Source: Sphingomonas endophytica (GTDB lineage Bacteria; Pseudomonadota; Alphaproteobacteria; Sphingomonadales; Sphingomonadaceae). From it: DNA of 64,000 bases. The notes under the pieces were generated by a model. That model was given only the letters and a program-made list of their open reading frames with translations, was not told where the DNA came from and ran no database searches. Shown here in pieces: positions 1 through 8,857 of the stretch (within the stretch, counting starts at the first letter, position 1; every line of letters starts with the position of its first letter). The DNA lies in assembly GCF_001476895.1 (NCBI RefSeq), contig NZ_LDTB01000001.1, positions 62,001 through 126,000 of the forward strand, given 5' to 3'. Made by a program: the position numbers and the translations under genes.

Positions 1-532
1 CCATCGGCTCGATCTGCGCCGCGGCCCATTCATAGGTCTCGATCGCGCGCGCGAAATCCTCTTCGACGCCCGGTCGCAGCACCTTCACCGCGACGTGCCG
101 CCCGTCCGTGGTGACGGCGCGGTGCACTTGTGCGATCGATGCGGCGCCGACCGGTATCTCGTCAATCGAAGCGAACAAGGTTTCCAGCGGCCGGCCGAAG
201 CTGGCCCGCATCGTCTGTGCGATCGTTGCGAACGGCACCGGCGGCACGGCATCCTGAAGCCGCAGGAGGTCGGCGGCCGCCTCCTCGCCGACCAGATCGG
301 GCCGGGTGGCCAGCGTCTGACCGAACTTGATCGCCGCCGGCCCCAGCGCCTCGAACGCATCGGCATAGCGCGGCACGTCCGGTACGCGCGCGCCCAGCCG
401 CGCGAGCCGCAGCAGCCGCCGCAAACGCGGCGGGGTGTTGAGGTCGCGCTCCAGCCCGCGCAGCGCACCGTGGCGCGCCAGCGTCCGCCCCCAGGTCAGG
501 AGCCGCCAGGTGTGGACGAGCGGAGAGGTCAA
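1..532 (-). CDS. ubiB: UbiB-family protein (N-terminal part, cut by window edge)
   Basis: The first 177 codons of a UbiB/ABC1-type atypical kinase, which supports ubiquinone biosynthesis at the inner membrane. The family KxGQ motif is visible as IKFGQTLATRPDL, followed by the ASIAQVH glycine/alanine-loop region and the lysine motif VAVKVLRPGV. The start is inferred: the reading frame continues up to ubiE, and TTG (complement of 530-532) overlaps the ubiE stop within ATTTGACC. The first residues then read TSPLVHTWRLL. The C-terminal kinase lobe and any membrane helices lie outside the window. The ubiE-ubiB order is usual in alphaproteobacteria. The family call is very likely; the TTG start is probable. 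Confidence 0.9.
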   Translation of the reverse strand, partial: MTSPLVHTWRLLTWGRTLARHGALRGLERDLNTPPRLRRLLRLARLGARVPDVPRYADAFEALGPAAIKFGQTLATRPDLVGEEAAADLLRLQDAVPPVPFATIAQTMRASFGRPLETLFASIDEIPVGAASIAQVHRAVTTDGRHVAVKVLRPGVEEDFARAIETYEWAAAQIEPM

Positions 533-1260
533 ATCTTCCAGCCGCTATGGATCGCGACCAGACCGCCCATGATCGGCTCGACCTTCGTCTGCACGAAGCC
601 GGCGTCGGCGATCATCCGTTCGAAGGTCGGCATGTCCGGGAAACGACGGATCGATTCGATAAGATAGCGATAGCTGTCTTCGTCGTTCGCCAGCAGCTTG
701 CCCAGTTTTGGCACCAGATGATGCGAATAGGCGTCATAGACGTCCGCGAACCCCGGCCAGACGTTGGTCGAGAATTCCAGGCAGAAGAAGCGCCCCCCGC
801 GCCGCAGGACGCGGTGCGCCTCGTGCAGTGCCTTCGGGATGTCGGTCACGTTCCGAATGCCGAACGCGATCGTATAGGCATCGAAGAATCGATCGGGGAA
901 GGTGAGCGTTTCGGCGTTCGCCTCGGTCCAGACCAGCCCGTCGATCCCGCGTTGCTGCGCGCGGCCGATCCCGACTTCCAGCATTTCCGGATTGATGTCC
1001 GCGACCGTCACCGCGGCGCCGCTTTCGGCCAGCCGAAAGGCGATGTCGCCGGTGCCGCCCGCCATGTCGAGGATCTGCTCATGCCCGCGCGGCTTCACGC
1101 GACGGACGAACCGGTCCTTCCACAGCCGATGCATGCCGCCGGACATGGCGTCGTTCATCAGGTCGTAGCGGCTGGCCACGTTGGAAAACACGCCACGCAC
1201 GCGGGCGGTCTTCTCGGTGGGGGTGACATCTTCGTAGCCGAAGGAGACGGTATCGCTCAT
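529..1260 (-). CDS. ubiE: Ubiquinone/menaquinone biosynthesis C-methyltransferase UbiE
   Basis: A 243-residue SAM-dependent methyltransferase of the ubiquinone pathway. It shows the SAM-binding motif LDMAGGTGDIAFRL, the UbiE signature FGIRNVTD and the aromatic-rich YDAYSHHLVPKLG segment, and it has normal family length. Sphingomonads make ubiquinone, so the likely step is C-methylation of the benzoquinol ring. It overlaps the downstream ubiB start by 4 nt and is divergent from mutM, with 46 bp between the two start codons. The start is ATG after a short leader; MSDTVSFGYEDVTPTEK is a usual N-terminus. Confidence 0.96.
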   Translation of the reverse strand: MSDTVSFGYEDVTPTEKTARVRGVFSNVASRYDLMNDAMSGGMHRLWKDRFVRRVKPRGHEQILDMAGGTGDIAFRLAESGAAVTVADINPEMLEVGIGRAQQRGIDGLVWTEANAETLTFPDRFFDAYTIAFGIRNVTDIPKALHEAHRVLRRGGRFFCLEFSTNVWPGFADVYDAYSHHLVPKLGKLLANDEDSYRYLIESIRRFPDMPTFERMIADAGFVQTKVEPIMGGLVAIHSGWKI

Positions 1261-1306
1261 GCCCGCCGCTCTAGCGGGCGCGTCGGCGAGCGGCTAGAGG
1301 GCAGAC

Positions 1307-2122
1307 ATGCCGGAATTGCCAGAGGTCGAAACCACGGTGCGGGGCTTGCGCCCGGTACTGGAAGGACAGGTACTGACCGAGGTCGCCACGCGCCGCGACG
1401 GCCTGCGCCGCGCCTTCCCCGTCGATATGCGGCAGCGGCTGAGCGGTGCGCGGGTGACGGCGCTGGGGCGGCGTGCGAAATACGGACTGATCGAAACCGA
1501 TCGCGGTGACACGCTGATCTTCCATCTCGGCATGTCAGGCCGGTGGCGGGTCGATCCCGGGGAGCTGTTGCCGCACGACCATCTCGTGATCGAGACGGGT
1601 GAGGGGAGGCGGCTGGCGCTCAACGATCCGCGTCGGTTCGGATCGGTCGATCTGGTGCGGACCGAGACGGTGCCGGATTTCTCCGCGTTCCGATCGCTGG
1701 GACCCGAGCCGCTGGGACTGGACTTCACGCCCGAGCATCTCCGCCGCGCGCTGGCCGGACGGCGGCTGTCGATCAAACTGGCGCTGCTGGACCAGAGGAT
1801 CGTGGCGGGACTGGGCAACATCTATGTCTGCGAGGCGCTGTATGACGCGCGGATCGATCCGCACACGCCCGCGGGTACGCTGACGTCCGTCGCGCTCGAG
1901 CGGCTGGTGCCGGCGGTGCGCGTCGTGCTGGAGGCGGCGATCGAGGCCGGAGGATCGAGCTTGCGCGACTATGCCAGGCCCGATGGTGAGCTGGGATATT
2001 TCTCCAAGCAGTTCGCGGTCTATGGCCGGGCGGGGGAGGCCTGCGCGTGCGGGGGGACGGTCGAGCGTTATGCCGAGGGCGGCCGGTCGACCTTCTGGTG
2101 CCCGTCCTGCCAGCGCGGTTGA
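1307..2122 (+). CDS. mutM: Formamidopyrimidine-DNA glycosylase (Fpg/MutM)
   Basis: A 271-residue base-excision repair enzyme that removes 8-oxoguanine and formamidopyrimidine and cleaves by beta/delta-elimination. The mature N-terminus PELPEVE carries catalytic Pro2 and Glu3. The beta-lysine region appears as [10 protein letters not shown], and the helix-two-turn-helix as [21 protein letters not shown]. The C-terminal zinc finger is unusual: its first cysteine pair reads EACACGG, spaced C-x-C, where the family normally has C-x2-C; the second pair, WCPSC, is normal. The RBS AGAGGG lies 5-10 nt before ATG. It is the first gene of the mutM-rpsT-dnaA series. Confidence 0.96.
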   Translation: MPELPEVETTVRGLRPVLEGQVLTEVATRRDGLRRAFPVDMRQRLSGARVTALGRRAKYGLIETDRGDTLIFHLGMSGRWRVDPGELLPHDHLVIETGEGRRLALNDPRRFGSVDLVRTETVPDFSAFRSLGPEPLGLDFTPEHLRRALAGRRLSIKLALLDQRIVAGLGNIYVCEALYDARIDPHTPAGTLTSVALERLVPAVRVVLEAAIEAGGSSLRDYARPDGELGYFSKQFAVYGRAGEACACGGTVERYAEGGRSTFWCPSCQRG

Positions 2123-2219
2123 CGCTGGCGCATGGCCGGGGTATGGGCCGCGCCTTACGAGGGTGCAGGGCTGTCCCCGCCTCCTTTTCCATCGATTCGT
2201 AACTTATCAGAGGACGTTC

Positions 2220-2483
2220 ATGGCGAACACGCCGCAAGCCAAGAAGCGCATCCGCCGCAACCAGCGTCGGGCCGAGATCAACGGGGCCCGCATCGGTCGC
2301 ATCCGCACCTTCGTGAAGAAGGTCGAGGCCGCGCTGGCAGCGGGTGACAAGTCGGCGGCGTCAACCGCGCTGGCGGCGGCGCAGCCGGAAATGGCGCGCG
2401 GCGTGGCGAAGGGCGTGCTCCACAAGAACACCGCCTCGCGCAAGTTCTCGCGTCTGACCAAGCGCGTCGCCGCGCTGGCCTGA
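2220..2483 (+). CDS. rpsT: 30S ribosomal protein S20
   Basis: An 87-residue, very basic protein that binds 16S rRNA in the small subunit. It begins [16 protein letters not shown] and contains the family helix [16 protein letters not shown]; the length is typical. The ATG follows AGAGGAC at 2209-2215, a good ribosome site. A GATTC methylation-type site lies at 2194-2198 in the leader. It is followed by a strong intrinsic terminator, so it is probably transcribed separately from dnaA, the usual alphaproteobacterial neighbour. Confidence 0.98.
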   Translation: MANTPQAKKRIRRNQRRAEINGARIGRIRTFVKKVEAALAAGDKSAASTALAAAQPEMARGVAKGVLHKNTASRKFSRLTKRVAALA

Positions 2484-2507
2484 CCCGTTTCCGCAGAGCG
2501 GACATCG

Positions 2508-2538
2508 CGCCCGTCGGGACTTCCCGGCGGGCGTTTTT
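2508..2538 (+). terminator. Intrinsic terminator of rpsT
   Basis: An 11-bp stem (CGCCCGTCGGG with CCCGGCGGGCG, one G-T wobble), a four-base loop and a run of five T. It begins 24 nt after the rpsT stop. This is a textbook rho-independent terminator. Confidence 0.9.
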
Positions 2539-2910
2539 GCGTCTGCGCGCCCACTGGGCTGGAACAAAAAGGAGCCATCCGGAAAGCCGTGGATTCTCCG
2601 CGATTCGCGGCCTGTAAAAACGGGCTAGGCTGAAAATAACGACCTAAAAACAGATGCTTGCAAGAAATATGACGCATTTGTGCCGCTGACGATGAGTCAA
2701 TCCGCTTTATTTCGGAATCGTACCCGATCCCGGGCTTGATCGACTCACGTACCTGTTCCTAATCCTGTCGAACCGCGCCGCCGTTCGTGCAGCGTGGCAC
2801 AAGAACACCGTCTGGACGCCGACGCGCTGTGTGGCCGCGGACGGGGACGTTTGACTTTGTAACCAGGGGGACCGCGAGCAACGTCGTTCGCGGTAACGGG
2901 AGACGTGTGC
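2539..2910 (+). promoter_or_regulatory. dnaA upstream region with a cluster of GANTC sites
   Basis: A 370-bp gap without a gene. Five GANTC sites (targets of the CcrM adenine methyltransferase) lie at 2592-2596, 2602-2606, 2694-2698, 2715-2719 and 2742-2746, far denser than the roughly one per 300 bp expected at this base composition. Positions 2611-2685 are AT-rich for this genome. A 7-bp inverted repeat (ACCGCGA at 2871-2877, TCGCGGT at 2888-2894) sits in the dnaA leader. In Caulobacter, dnaA transcription depends on GANTC methylation, so a similar control is inferred. I see no DnaA boxes resembling TTATCCACA. Confidence 0.55.
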
Positions 2911-4326
2911 GTGACGCAAGTGGGTGGGCAGGACGTGGGAACGAGCGAACTGGCACGGGCATGGGCCCGGGTTCGTACGAACCTGCGCCGGTCCGCCGGC
3001 GCGCGCCTGTTCGATCAGTGGCTGGCGCCGATCGCGCTGGTCGATGGTGACGATCTGGCCGATGTGCGCCTGACGCTGCCATCGGCATTCATGACCAACT
3101 GGGTGAAGAGCCACTACGCCGATCGGCTGCTGCACGAGTTTCGCGCGGTGCTGCCGGGCGTGCGCAGCGTCGAGATCGACACGGTGAGGCGGATGGCGCT
3201 GCCGGCCGTCACCACCGCGGCGACGGCGATCACCGCATCGGTTGCCGCGCCGGCTCCAGCGCCGCTGGCCCCCCAGCCCGCTCCGGTGCGAGAGTCGGCG
3301 GAGCGTCCCGTGCTCGATCCGCGACTCACCTTCGATCGGTTCGTCGTCGATCCGTCCAACATGGTGGCGGTCAATGCCGCACGCGCGCTGGCCGCGCCGG
3401 GGGCGGTGCGCTTCAGTCCGCTGTTTCTCCACGGCGGAACCGGGCAGGGCAAGACCCACCTGATGAACGCCATCGCCCATGAGTTTCTGGCGGCGCACCC
3501 GCAGGCGCGCGTCATGCTGTTGTCGGCCGAGCGGTTCATGTTCGAGTTCGTCGCCGCGATGCGCGCCAAGGACACGTTCGCGTTCAAGGCCAAGCTGCGC
3601 GGTTGCGACCTGCTGCTGATCGACGATTTGCAGTTCATCGCCGGCAAGGACGTGACGCAGGAGGAATTCTTCCACACCGTCAACGAGATCATGGCGGCGG
3701 GCAAAAGGCTGGTCATCGCCGCCGACCGTGCACCGCAGGCGCTGGACGGTATCGAGCCGCGCATTCTGGGCCGACTTGGTTCGGGGCTGGTTGCGGACAT
3801 CAAGCCGTCGTCGCCCGACCTGCGCCGCGCGGTGCTCGCGCGGCGGGTTGCCGACATGCCCGAGGTGCGGGTGCCCGCCGATGTGCTGGACCTGCTGGCA
3901 GAGCGCATCACCAACAGCATTCGCGAACTGGAAGGCGCACTGACCCGCGTCACCGCTTATGCGATGCTCACCAATCAGCCGATCGACCTGGCGTTCGCGA
4001 CGCAGACGCTGGGCGACATGCTGCGCGGGCATCAGCGCCGCGTGACGATCGACCAGATCCAGAAGCTGGTGTGCGAGCATTTCGAGCTGAAGCCGCTCGA
4101 TCTGGTATCCTCGCGGCGCGCCCGCGCGGTGGCACGCCCGCGCCAGATCGCCATGTATCTGTCGAAGCGGCTGACCACCCGCTCGCTGCCCGAAATCGGG
4201 CGCAAGTTCGGCGGGCGCGACCATTCGACGGTGATCCATGCGGTGCGACGGATCGAGGCGCTCCGTGACAGCGACCGCGATGTCGATGGCGCGGTACGCG
4301 TCCTGCTCGGACAGCTTGAGGGCTGA
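2911..4326 (+). CDS. dnaA: Chromosomal replication initiator protein DnaA
   Basis: A 471-residue AAA+ initiator. Domain I spans roughly 1-90 ([14 protein letters not shown]), followed by an Ala/Pro-rich linker at about 96-130. The Walker A motif is GGTGQGKT (175-182; many DnaA proteins have GGVGLGKT) and the Walker B is LLIDDLQF (Asp238/239). The C-terminal DNA-binding signature includes [16 protein letters not shown] chose the GTG at 2911 because GGGAG at 2898-2902 is 8 nt before it; the in-frame GTG at 2905 would leave almost no spacing. Its product controls replication initiation, and the GANTC-rich leader suggests cell-cycle control. Confidence 0.96.
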   Translation: MTQVGGQDVGTSELARAWARVRTNLRRSAGARLFDQWLAPIALVDGDDLADVRLTLPSAFMTNWVKSHYADRLLHEFRAVLPGVRSVEIDTVRRMALPAVTTAATAITASVAAPAPAPLAPQPAPVRESAERPVLDPRLTFDRFVVDPSNMVAVNAARALAAPGAVRFSPLFLHGGTGQGKTHLMNAIAHEFLAAHPQARVMLLSAERFMFEFVAAMRAKDTFAFKAKLRGCDLLLIDDLQFIAGKDVTQEEFFHTVNEIMAAGKRLVIAADRAPQALDGIEPRILGRLGSGLVADIKPSSPDLRRAVLARRVADMPEVRVPADVLDLLAERITNSIRELEGALTRVTAYAMLTNQPIDLAFATQTLGDMLRGHQRRVTIDQIQKLVCEHFELKPLDLVSSRRARAVARPRQIAMYLSKRLTTRSLPEIGRKFGGRDHSTVIHAVRRIEALRDSDRDVDGAVRVLLGQLEG

Positions 4327-4443
4327 CCTGAACGCAGCGCTCGCTGTCCCCCGTGAGCGCGGATAGAGAGGCCGGTTGCACGCACCTGTACCGGCATCCC
4401 TGGTAGAGCGGGATCCGCGCAGAATGAATGCGTGGAACCATGG

Positions 4444-4464
4444 ACCCCGAAACATGTCCGGGGT
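4444..4464 (-). terminator. Possible terminator hairpin after the PspC-domain gene
   Basis: A 6-bp inverted repeat (ACCCCG ... CGGGGT) with a 9-nt loop, beginning 15 nt beyond the pspC-like stop codon. There is no clear T-run on the minus strand, so this may be only weak or incidental. The rest of the 4327-4478 gap shows nothing recognisable. Confidence 0.3.
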
Positions 4465-4478
4465 TGTGACAGGTGGGA

Positions 4479-4763
4479 TCAGGCGGCCTCGCGGTACTCG
4501 GGCATGTCGATCTCGGGAACGACGTGTGCCGCCGGAGCTTCGATCGCGACCGTCCGGTTCGGAAAGAGCAGGCGGCTGACCAGCACCAGCACGCCAAGCG
4601 CGGCATAGGTCACCAACACCTTCTCCAGGTCGAACAACAGCGCTACGGCGAAGGCCATCCGCAACCACATCGGGTTGAAGCCAAAATCCTCGCCGAGCGC
4701 GGCGCAGATGCCGAACAGATTGTCGCGCGGGGCGGGGGCGGTGGTGATGTCGTGGTCGGTCAT
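4479..4763 (-). CDS. Small PspC-domain membrane protein
   Basis: A 94-residue protein with a PspC-type core: DNLFGICAALGEDFGFNPMWLRMAF followed by one hydrophobic segment at about 38-62 (ALLFDLEKVLVTYAALGVLVLV). PspC domains occur in envelope-stress sensors of the phage-shock response, but this protein lacks the longer C-terminal part of E. coli PspC and has no pspA or pspB neighbour here. Its specific role is therefore unknown. It lies downstream of trpS on the same strand, separated by 145 bp containing a hairpin. Confidence 0.8.
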   Translation of the reverse strand: MTDHDITTAPAPRDNLFGICAALGEDFGFNPMWLRMAFAVALLFDLEKVLVTYAALGVLVLVSRLLFPNRTVAIEAPAAHVVPEIDMPEYREAA

Positions 4764-4868
4764 GTCTCGCTCCGTTGGTTACGGGGCGATCAGCAAGGCC
4801 GATGCCAAGTGGCGAAAGGCGCAGAATCGCGTGGTCGCGGCCACCGCACGTTGCAAAATTCGCCGAAG

Positions 4869-4899
4869 ATTGGCGCGCGTCTTGGTGTCACGCGCCAAT
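4869..4899 (-). terminator. Inverted repeat after trpS
   Basis: A perfect 9-bp inverted repeat, ATTGGCGCG and CGCGCCAAT, with a 13-nt loop, beginning 10 nt beyond the trpS stop. It could end transcription of secB-murJ-trpS. There is no long T-run, so the call is tentative. Confidence 0.4.
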
Positions 4900-4908
4900 C
4901 TGCAAAGC

Positions 4909-5925
4909 TCAGACCAGCAACCCCATTGCCGTCTGCGCGCCGTGCAGCGTCGGCGCGGCCAGCGCGGCCGCCCGCTCCGCACCGTCGCGGAGGATCGCGT
5001 CGATCGCACCGCGGTCGTTGAGCAGCCGGACCATCTCGTCACGGATCGGCCCCAACTTTGCGACGGCCAGATCGGCGAGGGCGGGCTTGAACTGGCCGAA
5101 GCCCTTGCCCGCATAATCGCCCAGCACGTCATCGGGTGCGCGATCGGACAGCGCCGCGAAGATCGTCAGCAGATTGCGTGCCTCCGGCCGTTCAGCCAAC
5201 TCCGCCATGGTCGCAGGGAGCAGGTCGGGATCGGTCTTGGCCTTGCGGAACTTGTCGGCGATCGTCTCGTCCGAATCGATCAGTTTGACCAGCGATTGCT
5301 CGGACGGGTTGGACTTGGACATCTTCGCATTCGCATCGCGCAAGCTCATGATGCGCGGCGCGGCCTTGCTGACCAATGGCTCTGGCAGGGTGAACAGCTC
5401 GGTGCCGTAATCGGTGTTGAACTTGGTGGCGATGTCGCGGGTCAGTTCCAGATGCTGCTTCTGGTCCTCACCGACGGGAACGTGCGTGGCGTTGTAGAGC
5501 AGCACGTCGGCGGCCATCAGCACCGGATAGTCGTATAGCCCGACCGACGCGCCCTCGCGGTTCTTGCCCGCCTTGTCCTTGAACTGCGTCATGCGGTTCA
5601 GCCAGCCGACCCGCGCGACATTGTTGAGCAGCCACGCCAGCTCGGCATGCGCCGGCACGCGCGCCTGGTTGAAGATGATCGAGCGCGCCGGATCGATGCC
5701 GGCGGCGATCAGCGTCGCGGTCATCTCGATTGTGTTGGCGGTCATCCTGGCCGGATCGATCCACTCGGTCAGCCCGTGGAGATCGGCGATGAAGTACATG
5801 GTTTCGCCGCCCGACGCCTGGATGTCCTCCTGCATCGCCACCCACTGCTTCACCGCGCCCAGGTAATTGCCGAGGTGAAGGTCGCCGGTCGGCTTGATAC
5901 CGGAGAGAACGCGCATGTTGGTCAT
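4909..5925 (-). CDS. trpS: Tryptophanyl-tRNA synthetase
   Basis: A 338-residue class I aminoacyl-tRNA synthetase that charges tRNA-Trp. The HIGH-like motif is PTGDLHLGNYLG and the KMSKS loop is AKMSKSNPSEQ. The reading frame is open far upstream, but that part overlaps murJ and shows no homology. ATG at 5925, overlapping the murJ stop as ATGA, gives a family-typical start MTNMRVLSGIKP. A second in-frame ATG 9 nt downstream is possible. The murJ-trpS pairing is common in alphaproteobacteria. Confidence 0.96.
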   Translation of the reverse strand: MTNMRVLSGIKPTGDLHLGNYLGAVKQWVAMQEDIQASGGETMYFIADLHGLTEWIDPARMTANTIEMTATLIAAGIDPARSIIFNQARVPAHAELAWLLNNVARVGWLNRMTQFKDKAGKNREGASVGLYDYPVLMAADVLLYNATHVPVGEDQKQHLELTRDIATKFNTDYGTELFTLPEPLVSKAAPRIMSLRDANAKMSKSNPSEQSLVKLIDSDETIADKFRKAKTDPDLLPATMAELAERPEARNLLTIFAALSDRAPDDVLGDYAGKGFGQFKPALADLAVAKLGPIRDEMVRLLNDRGAIDAILRDGAERAAALAAPTLHGAQTAMGLLV

Positions 5926-7511
5926 CGTGTGGAGGCTCTGCGACGGAGAAGGGAGTTGATATCGGCGAGGCGATAGGCCCCGGTGACAACGCATGCCAGC
6001 GCATAGATGGCGACCCCCGCGCCGACCAGCACGATCAGGCCCATGACGCGCGGCAGGAGGGCGCCGGTCAGATATGGATCGACAAAGGGCGCCACCAGCA
6101 GCAGCGCCGCCCCCATCAGCAGCGCGGCGATCGCAAGGCGCGGCACCTTGCGCTTCACCTGCGGGTCGAGCGCGAAATGGCCGCGGCGGGATAGGACGAT
6201 GTACAGCGACACGACGTTGACGGTAGAGGCGAGCGCGGTGGCGAGCGGCGGGCCGATCTGGCCGATGTTCCAATGCGCCAGCGTCGGGATCAGGATCAGA
6301 TTGCCGACGAGGTTGATCGCGACCGAATACAGCGCCAGCCGTACCGGCGTCTTCGTATCGGCGCGGGCATAGAAGCCCGGAGTCAGCACCTTCACCAACA
6401 CATAGCTGGGCAGGCCGAGCGAGAAGGCCGCGAGCGCCTGCGCCGCGCGGATCGTATCGCCACCGTCGAACGCGCCATGCTGGAACAGCCCGCGCACGAT
6501 CGGTTCGGCGGCGAAGACGAACGCGGCGGTCGCGGGCAGAGTGAGGAACAGCGCCAGTTCCAGCCCGCGATTCTGCGTCTCCATCGCCTCCTCCTCGCGG
6601 CCCTGGCTCAGCAGGCGCGAGACGACCGGGAGCAGGATCGTGCCCAGGCCGATGCCGATCAGCCCGAGCGGCAGCTGGTTAAGCCGATCGGCATAATAGA
6701 TCGCCGAAATCGACCCCGCCGACAGCAGCCCGCCCGCCAGCGCGGTGGAGATGGCGAGGTTGATCTGCGCCGCGCCCGCGCCGGTCGCGGCGGGGACGAT
6801 CAGCTTCAGCATCTGCTTCACGTCGTCGTCGATGCGCGGGCGGCGCAGCGTCAGGCTGACGCCCGCGCGCCGACACGCCCACCACAGCCACGCGAGCTGC
6901 AACGCCCCGCCGACCGTCACCGAAATCGCCTGCGCGCGCGCGGTCGCATAGGGGTCGCCGCCGTGGAAGAAGATCAGCGCGCCCACCATCGCGATGTTGA
7001 GCAGGATGGGGGCGGCGGCGTTGACCCAGAAACGGTGTAGCGAATTGAGGATACCGCCCAGCAGCGACACCAGCGAGATCAGCAGCAGATAGGGGATGGT
7101 GAAGCGCGACAGCATCACCGCGAACGCGAATTGCTCCGCGCTTGGGTGCTGGCGTTCGAACCCGCCCGACAACGCCCAGGTCAGCGGCCACGCCGCCGCC
7201 AGCATCAGCGCGGTCATGAGCAGCAGGACGGGGAAGAGCAGCGCCAGCGCGCGCTCGGCGAAGTCGACCCCCGCCGCCGTCCCGCCGCCTTCCGCCACCT
7301 TCTTGTTGAACAGCGGGATGAATGCGGCGGAGAATGCCCCTTCCGCGAACAGCGCGCGGAACATGTTGGGCAGGCGGAAGGCGACGAAAAAGGCGTCCGA
7401 CGCGAAGCTCGCGCCGACATAGCTCGCCTGCAACGTGTCGCGGACCAGCGCCAGCACGCGACTGACCAGCGTCAGCCCGCCGATCGAGCCCAGAGCGCGG
7501 GCGAGGTTCAT
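5922..7511 (-). CDS. murJ: Lipid II flippase MurJ (MviN)
   Basis: A 529-residue polytopic membrane protein of the MOP superfamily that moves lipid II across the inner membrane for peptidoglycan synthesis. The N-terminus NLARALGSIGGLTLVSRVLA and the segment FFVAFRLPNMFRALFAEGAF are characteristic, and many hydrophobic helices follow along the whole length, as expected of about 14 transmembrane segments. It begins 27 bp after secB and overlaps trpS by 4 nt, so the three genes probably form one operon. Confidence 0.95.
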   Translation of the reverse strand: MNLARALGSIGGLTLVSRVLALVRDTLQASYVGASFASDAFFVAFRLPNMFRALFAEGAFSAAFIPLFNKKVAEGGGTAAGVDFAERALALLFPVLLLMTALMLAAAWPLTWALSGGFERQHPSAEQFAFAVMLSRFTIPYLLLISLVSLLGGILNSLHRFWVNAAAPILLNIAMVGALIFFHGGDPYATARAQAISVTVGGALQLAWLWWACRRAGVSLTLRRPRIDDDVKQMLKLIVPAATGAGAAQINLAISTALAGGLLSAGSISAIYYADRLNQLPLGLIGIGLGTILLPVVSRLLSQGREEEAMETQNRGLELALFLTLPATAAFVFAAEPIVRGLFQHGAFDGGDTIRAAQALAAFSLGLPSYVLVKVLTPGFYARADTKTPVRLALYSVAINLVGNLILIPTLAHWNIGQIGPPLATALASTVNVVSLYIVLSRRGHFALDPQVKRKVPRLAIAALLMGAALLLVAPFVDPYLTGALLPRVMGLIVLVGAGVAIYALACVVTGAYRLADINSLLRRRASTR

Positions 7512-7538
7512 TCGCCGATCCTCACCCGCCCGTCGGTC

Positions 7539-8042
7539 TTACGCGTGGCCGATGTCGCCCGCGCCGAACTGCACGCCCTGCGCCTCGGCCTGTTGCAGGA
7601 ACAGCGCGTTGAAGTCGATCGGCTCGAGCAGCAGCGGCGGGAAGCCGCCGTCGCGGATCGCATCGGCGACGACCCGGCGCGCGAACGGGAAGAGCAGGCG
7701 CGGCCCCTCGCCCAGCAGGAACGGCTGAACATGCTCGGCGGGCACGTTGCGCAGCCCGAACAGCCCGGCATAGGACAGTTCCGCGATGAAGGCGGTCTTG
7801 CCGCCGGTGGTGGCGCGAACCTCGATCTTCAACGTCACTTCATGCACTTCATCGGCGACCTGCGCGGCACCGATGTCGAACTGCACGTTGATTTCCGGCG
7901 GCTGCTGCTCCTGATAGATCGCCGGCGCGTTCGGGTTCTCGAACGACAGATCCTTTACATATTGCGAGATAAGGCCAGCTGCCGGGGCATTGTCCGCGCC
8001 GTTCGCCAGCGCCTCATTGCCCGTGTTGCCCAAATCGTCCAT
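7539..8042 (-). CDS. secB: Protein-export chaperone SecB
   Basis: A 167-residue cytoplasmic tetrameric chaperone that keeps preproteins unfolded for SecA. The core includes YVKDLSFENPNAP, EVTLKIEVRA and the C-terminal LLEPIDFNALFLQQ. I chose the ATG at 8042 (MDDLGNTGNE); the open frame upstream is non-homologous. It is divergent from the Tim44-like gene with about 150 bp between starts, a pairing frequent in alphaproteobacteria. Confidence 0.95.
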   Translation of the reverse strand: MDDLGNTGNEALANGADNAPAAGLISQYVKDLSFENPNAPAIYQEQQPPEINVQFDIGAAQVADEVHEVTLKIEVRATTGGKTAFIAELSYAGLFGLRNVPAEHVQPFLLGEGPRLLFPFARRVVADAIRDGGFPPLLLEPIDFNALFLQQAEAQGVQFGAGDIGHA

Positions 8043-8190
8043 CGTCGATCCCCTAGGTCGTCCGGCCGCACGCGACCGTGAAAGTGTCGGGCGGTTAGCA
8101 GCGCGAACCGTTGGATACAATGCGGGCCTTAGCGATTTGATGTTCGGTGCCCGCGCGCCTATGTACGCACACCAGCATACTGGAGTTGCC

Positions 8191-8835
8191 GTGTTCTACG
8201 TTGTCCTGCTCGCCATGGTCGCCGGTTTCCTGGCCCTGCGGCTCTACTCGGTTCTGGGCAAGCGCTCCGGCCACGAACAGCCGCTGCCCAAGCCGGCGGA
8301 GGAGCGCATCGGCAACGTGGCGGTGCCGCGCACCATCGAGGCTGCGGCCGAATCGCGGGAAGCGATGGCGCGACCGTTCGACAGTGCGACCGAGCCCGGC
8401 CTGCGCGCCATCATCGCGGCCGAACCGCAATTCGACGTCGCCCGTTTCCTGGAAGGCGCAAAGGCGGCATACCGGATGATACTGGAGGCGTTCTGGCGCG
8501 GTGACGAGGCGGCGTTGCGCGATCTGGTGAGCGATGATGTTCACGCTGCGTTCGCCGAGGCGATCGAAGCGCGTCAGGCGGCGGGGCAGGTGCTCGACAA
8601 TCGGCTCATCACGGTGGAGCGCGCGAGCATCGTCTCGGCGGTGATCGCCAATGGCGAAGCGCGGGTGGCGGTGCGGTTCGATGCCGACATCGCGGCCGTG
8701 ACCCGCGACGCCGATGGCCATGTGATTGCGGGTTCGACGAGCGATGCGGTACAGACGCATGATGTCTGGACGTTCGTGCGTCCCGTACGCGCCACCGATC
8801 CGAACTGGATCCTTGCCGACACCGACGAAGCCTGA
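8191..8835 (+). CDS. Tim44/TimA-like domain protein
   Basis: A 214-residue protein with one N-terminal membrane helix (FYVVLLAMVAGFLALRLYSVLG) and a C-terminal Tim44-like domain (about 75-210) containing FLEGAKAAYRMILEAFWRGD and a DPNWILADT ending. Bacterial relatives of mitochondrial Tim44 (TimA) are found in alphaproteobacteria and are thought to sit at the inner membrane; their role is not settled. The start is GTG at 8191 with GGAG 6-9 nt upstream; upstream in-frame codons look non-coding. It precedes mltA by 22 bp. Confidence 0.85.
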   Translation: MFYVVLLAMVAGFLALRLYSVLGKRSGHEQPLPKPAEERIGNVAVPRTIEAAAESREAMARPFDSATEPGLRAIIAAEPQFDVARFLEGAKAAYRMILEAFWRGDEAALRDLVSDDVHAAFAEAIEARQAAGQVLDNRLITVERASIVSAVIANGEARVAVRFDADIAAVTRDADGHVIAGSTSDAVQTHDVWTFVRPVRATDPNWILADTDEA

Positions 8836-8857
8836 TCGCGAAGTACCGGGGGGCGGA

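Noticed and set aside
2539-2904. Chromosomal replication origin next to dnaA
   Set aside because: There is an AT-rich patch and many GANTC sites, but no DnaA boxes like TTATCCACA could be found, and in alphaproteobacteria oriC is often not beside dnaA.
5926-6273. N-terminal extension of TrpS
   Set aside because: The frame is open but lies opposite conserved murJ codons, is not homologous to TrpS, and a family-typical start exists at 5925.
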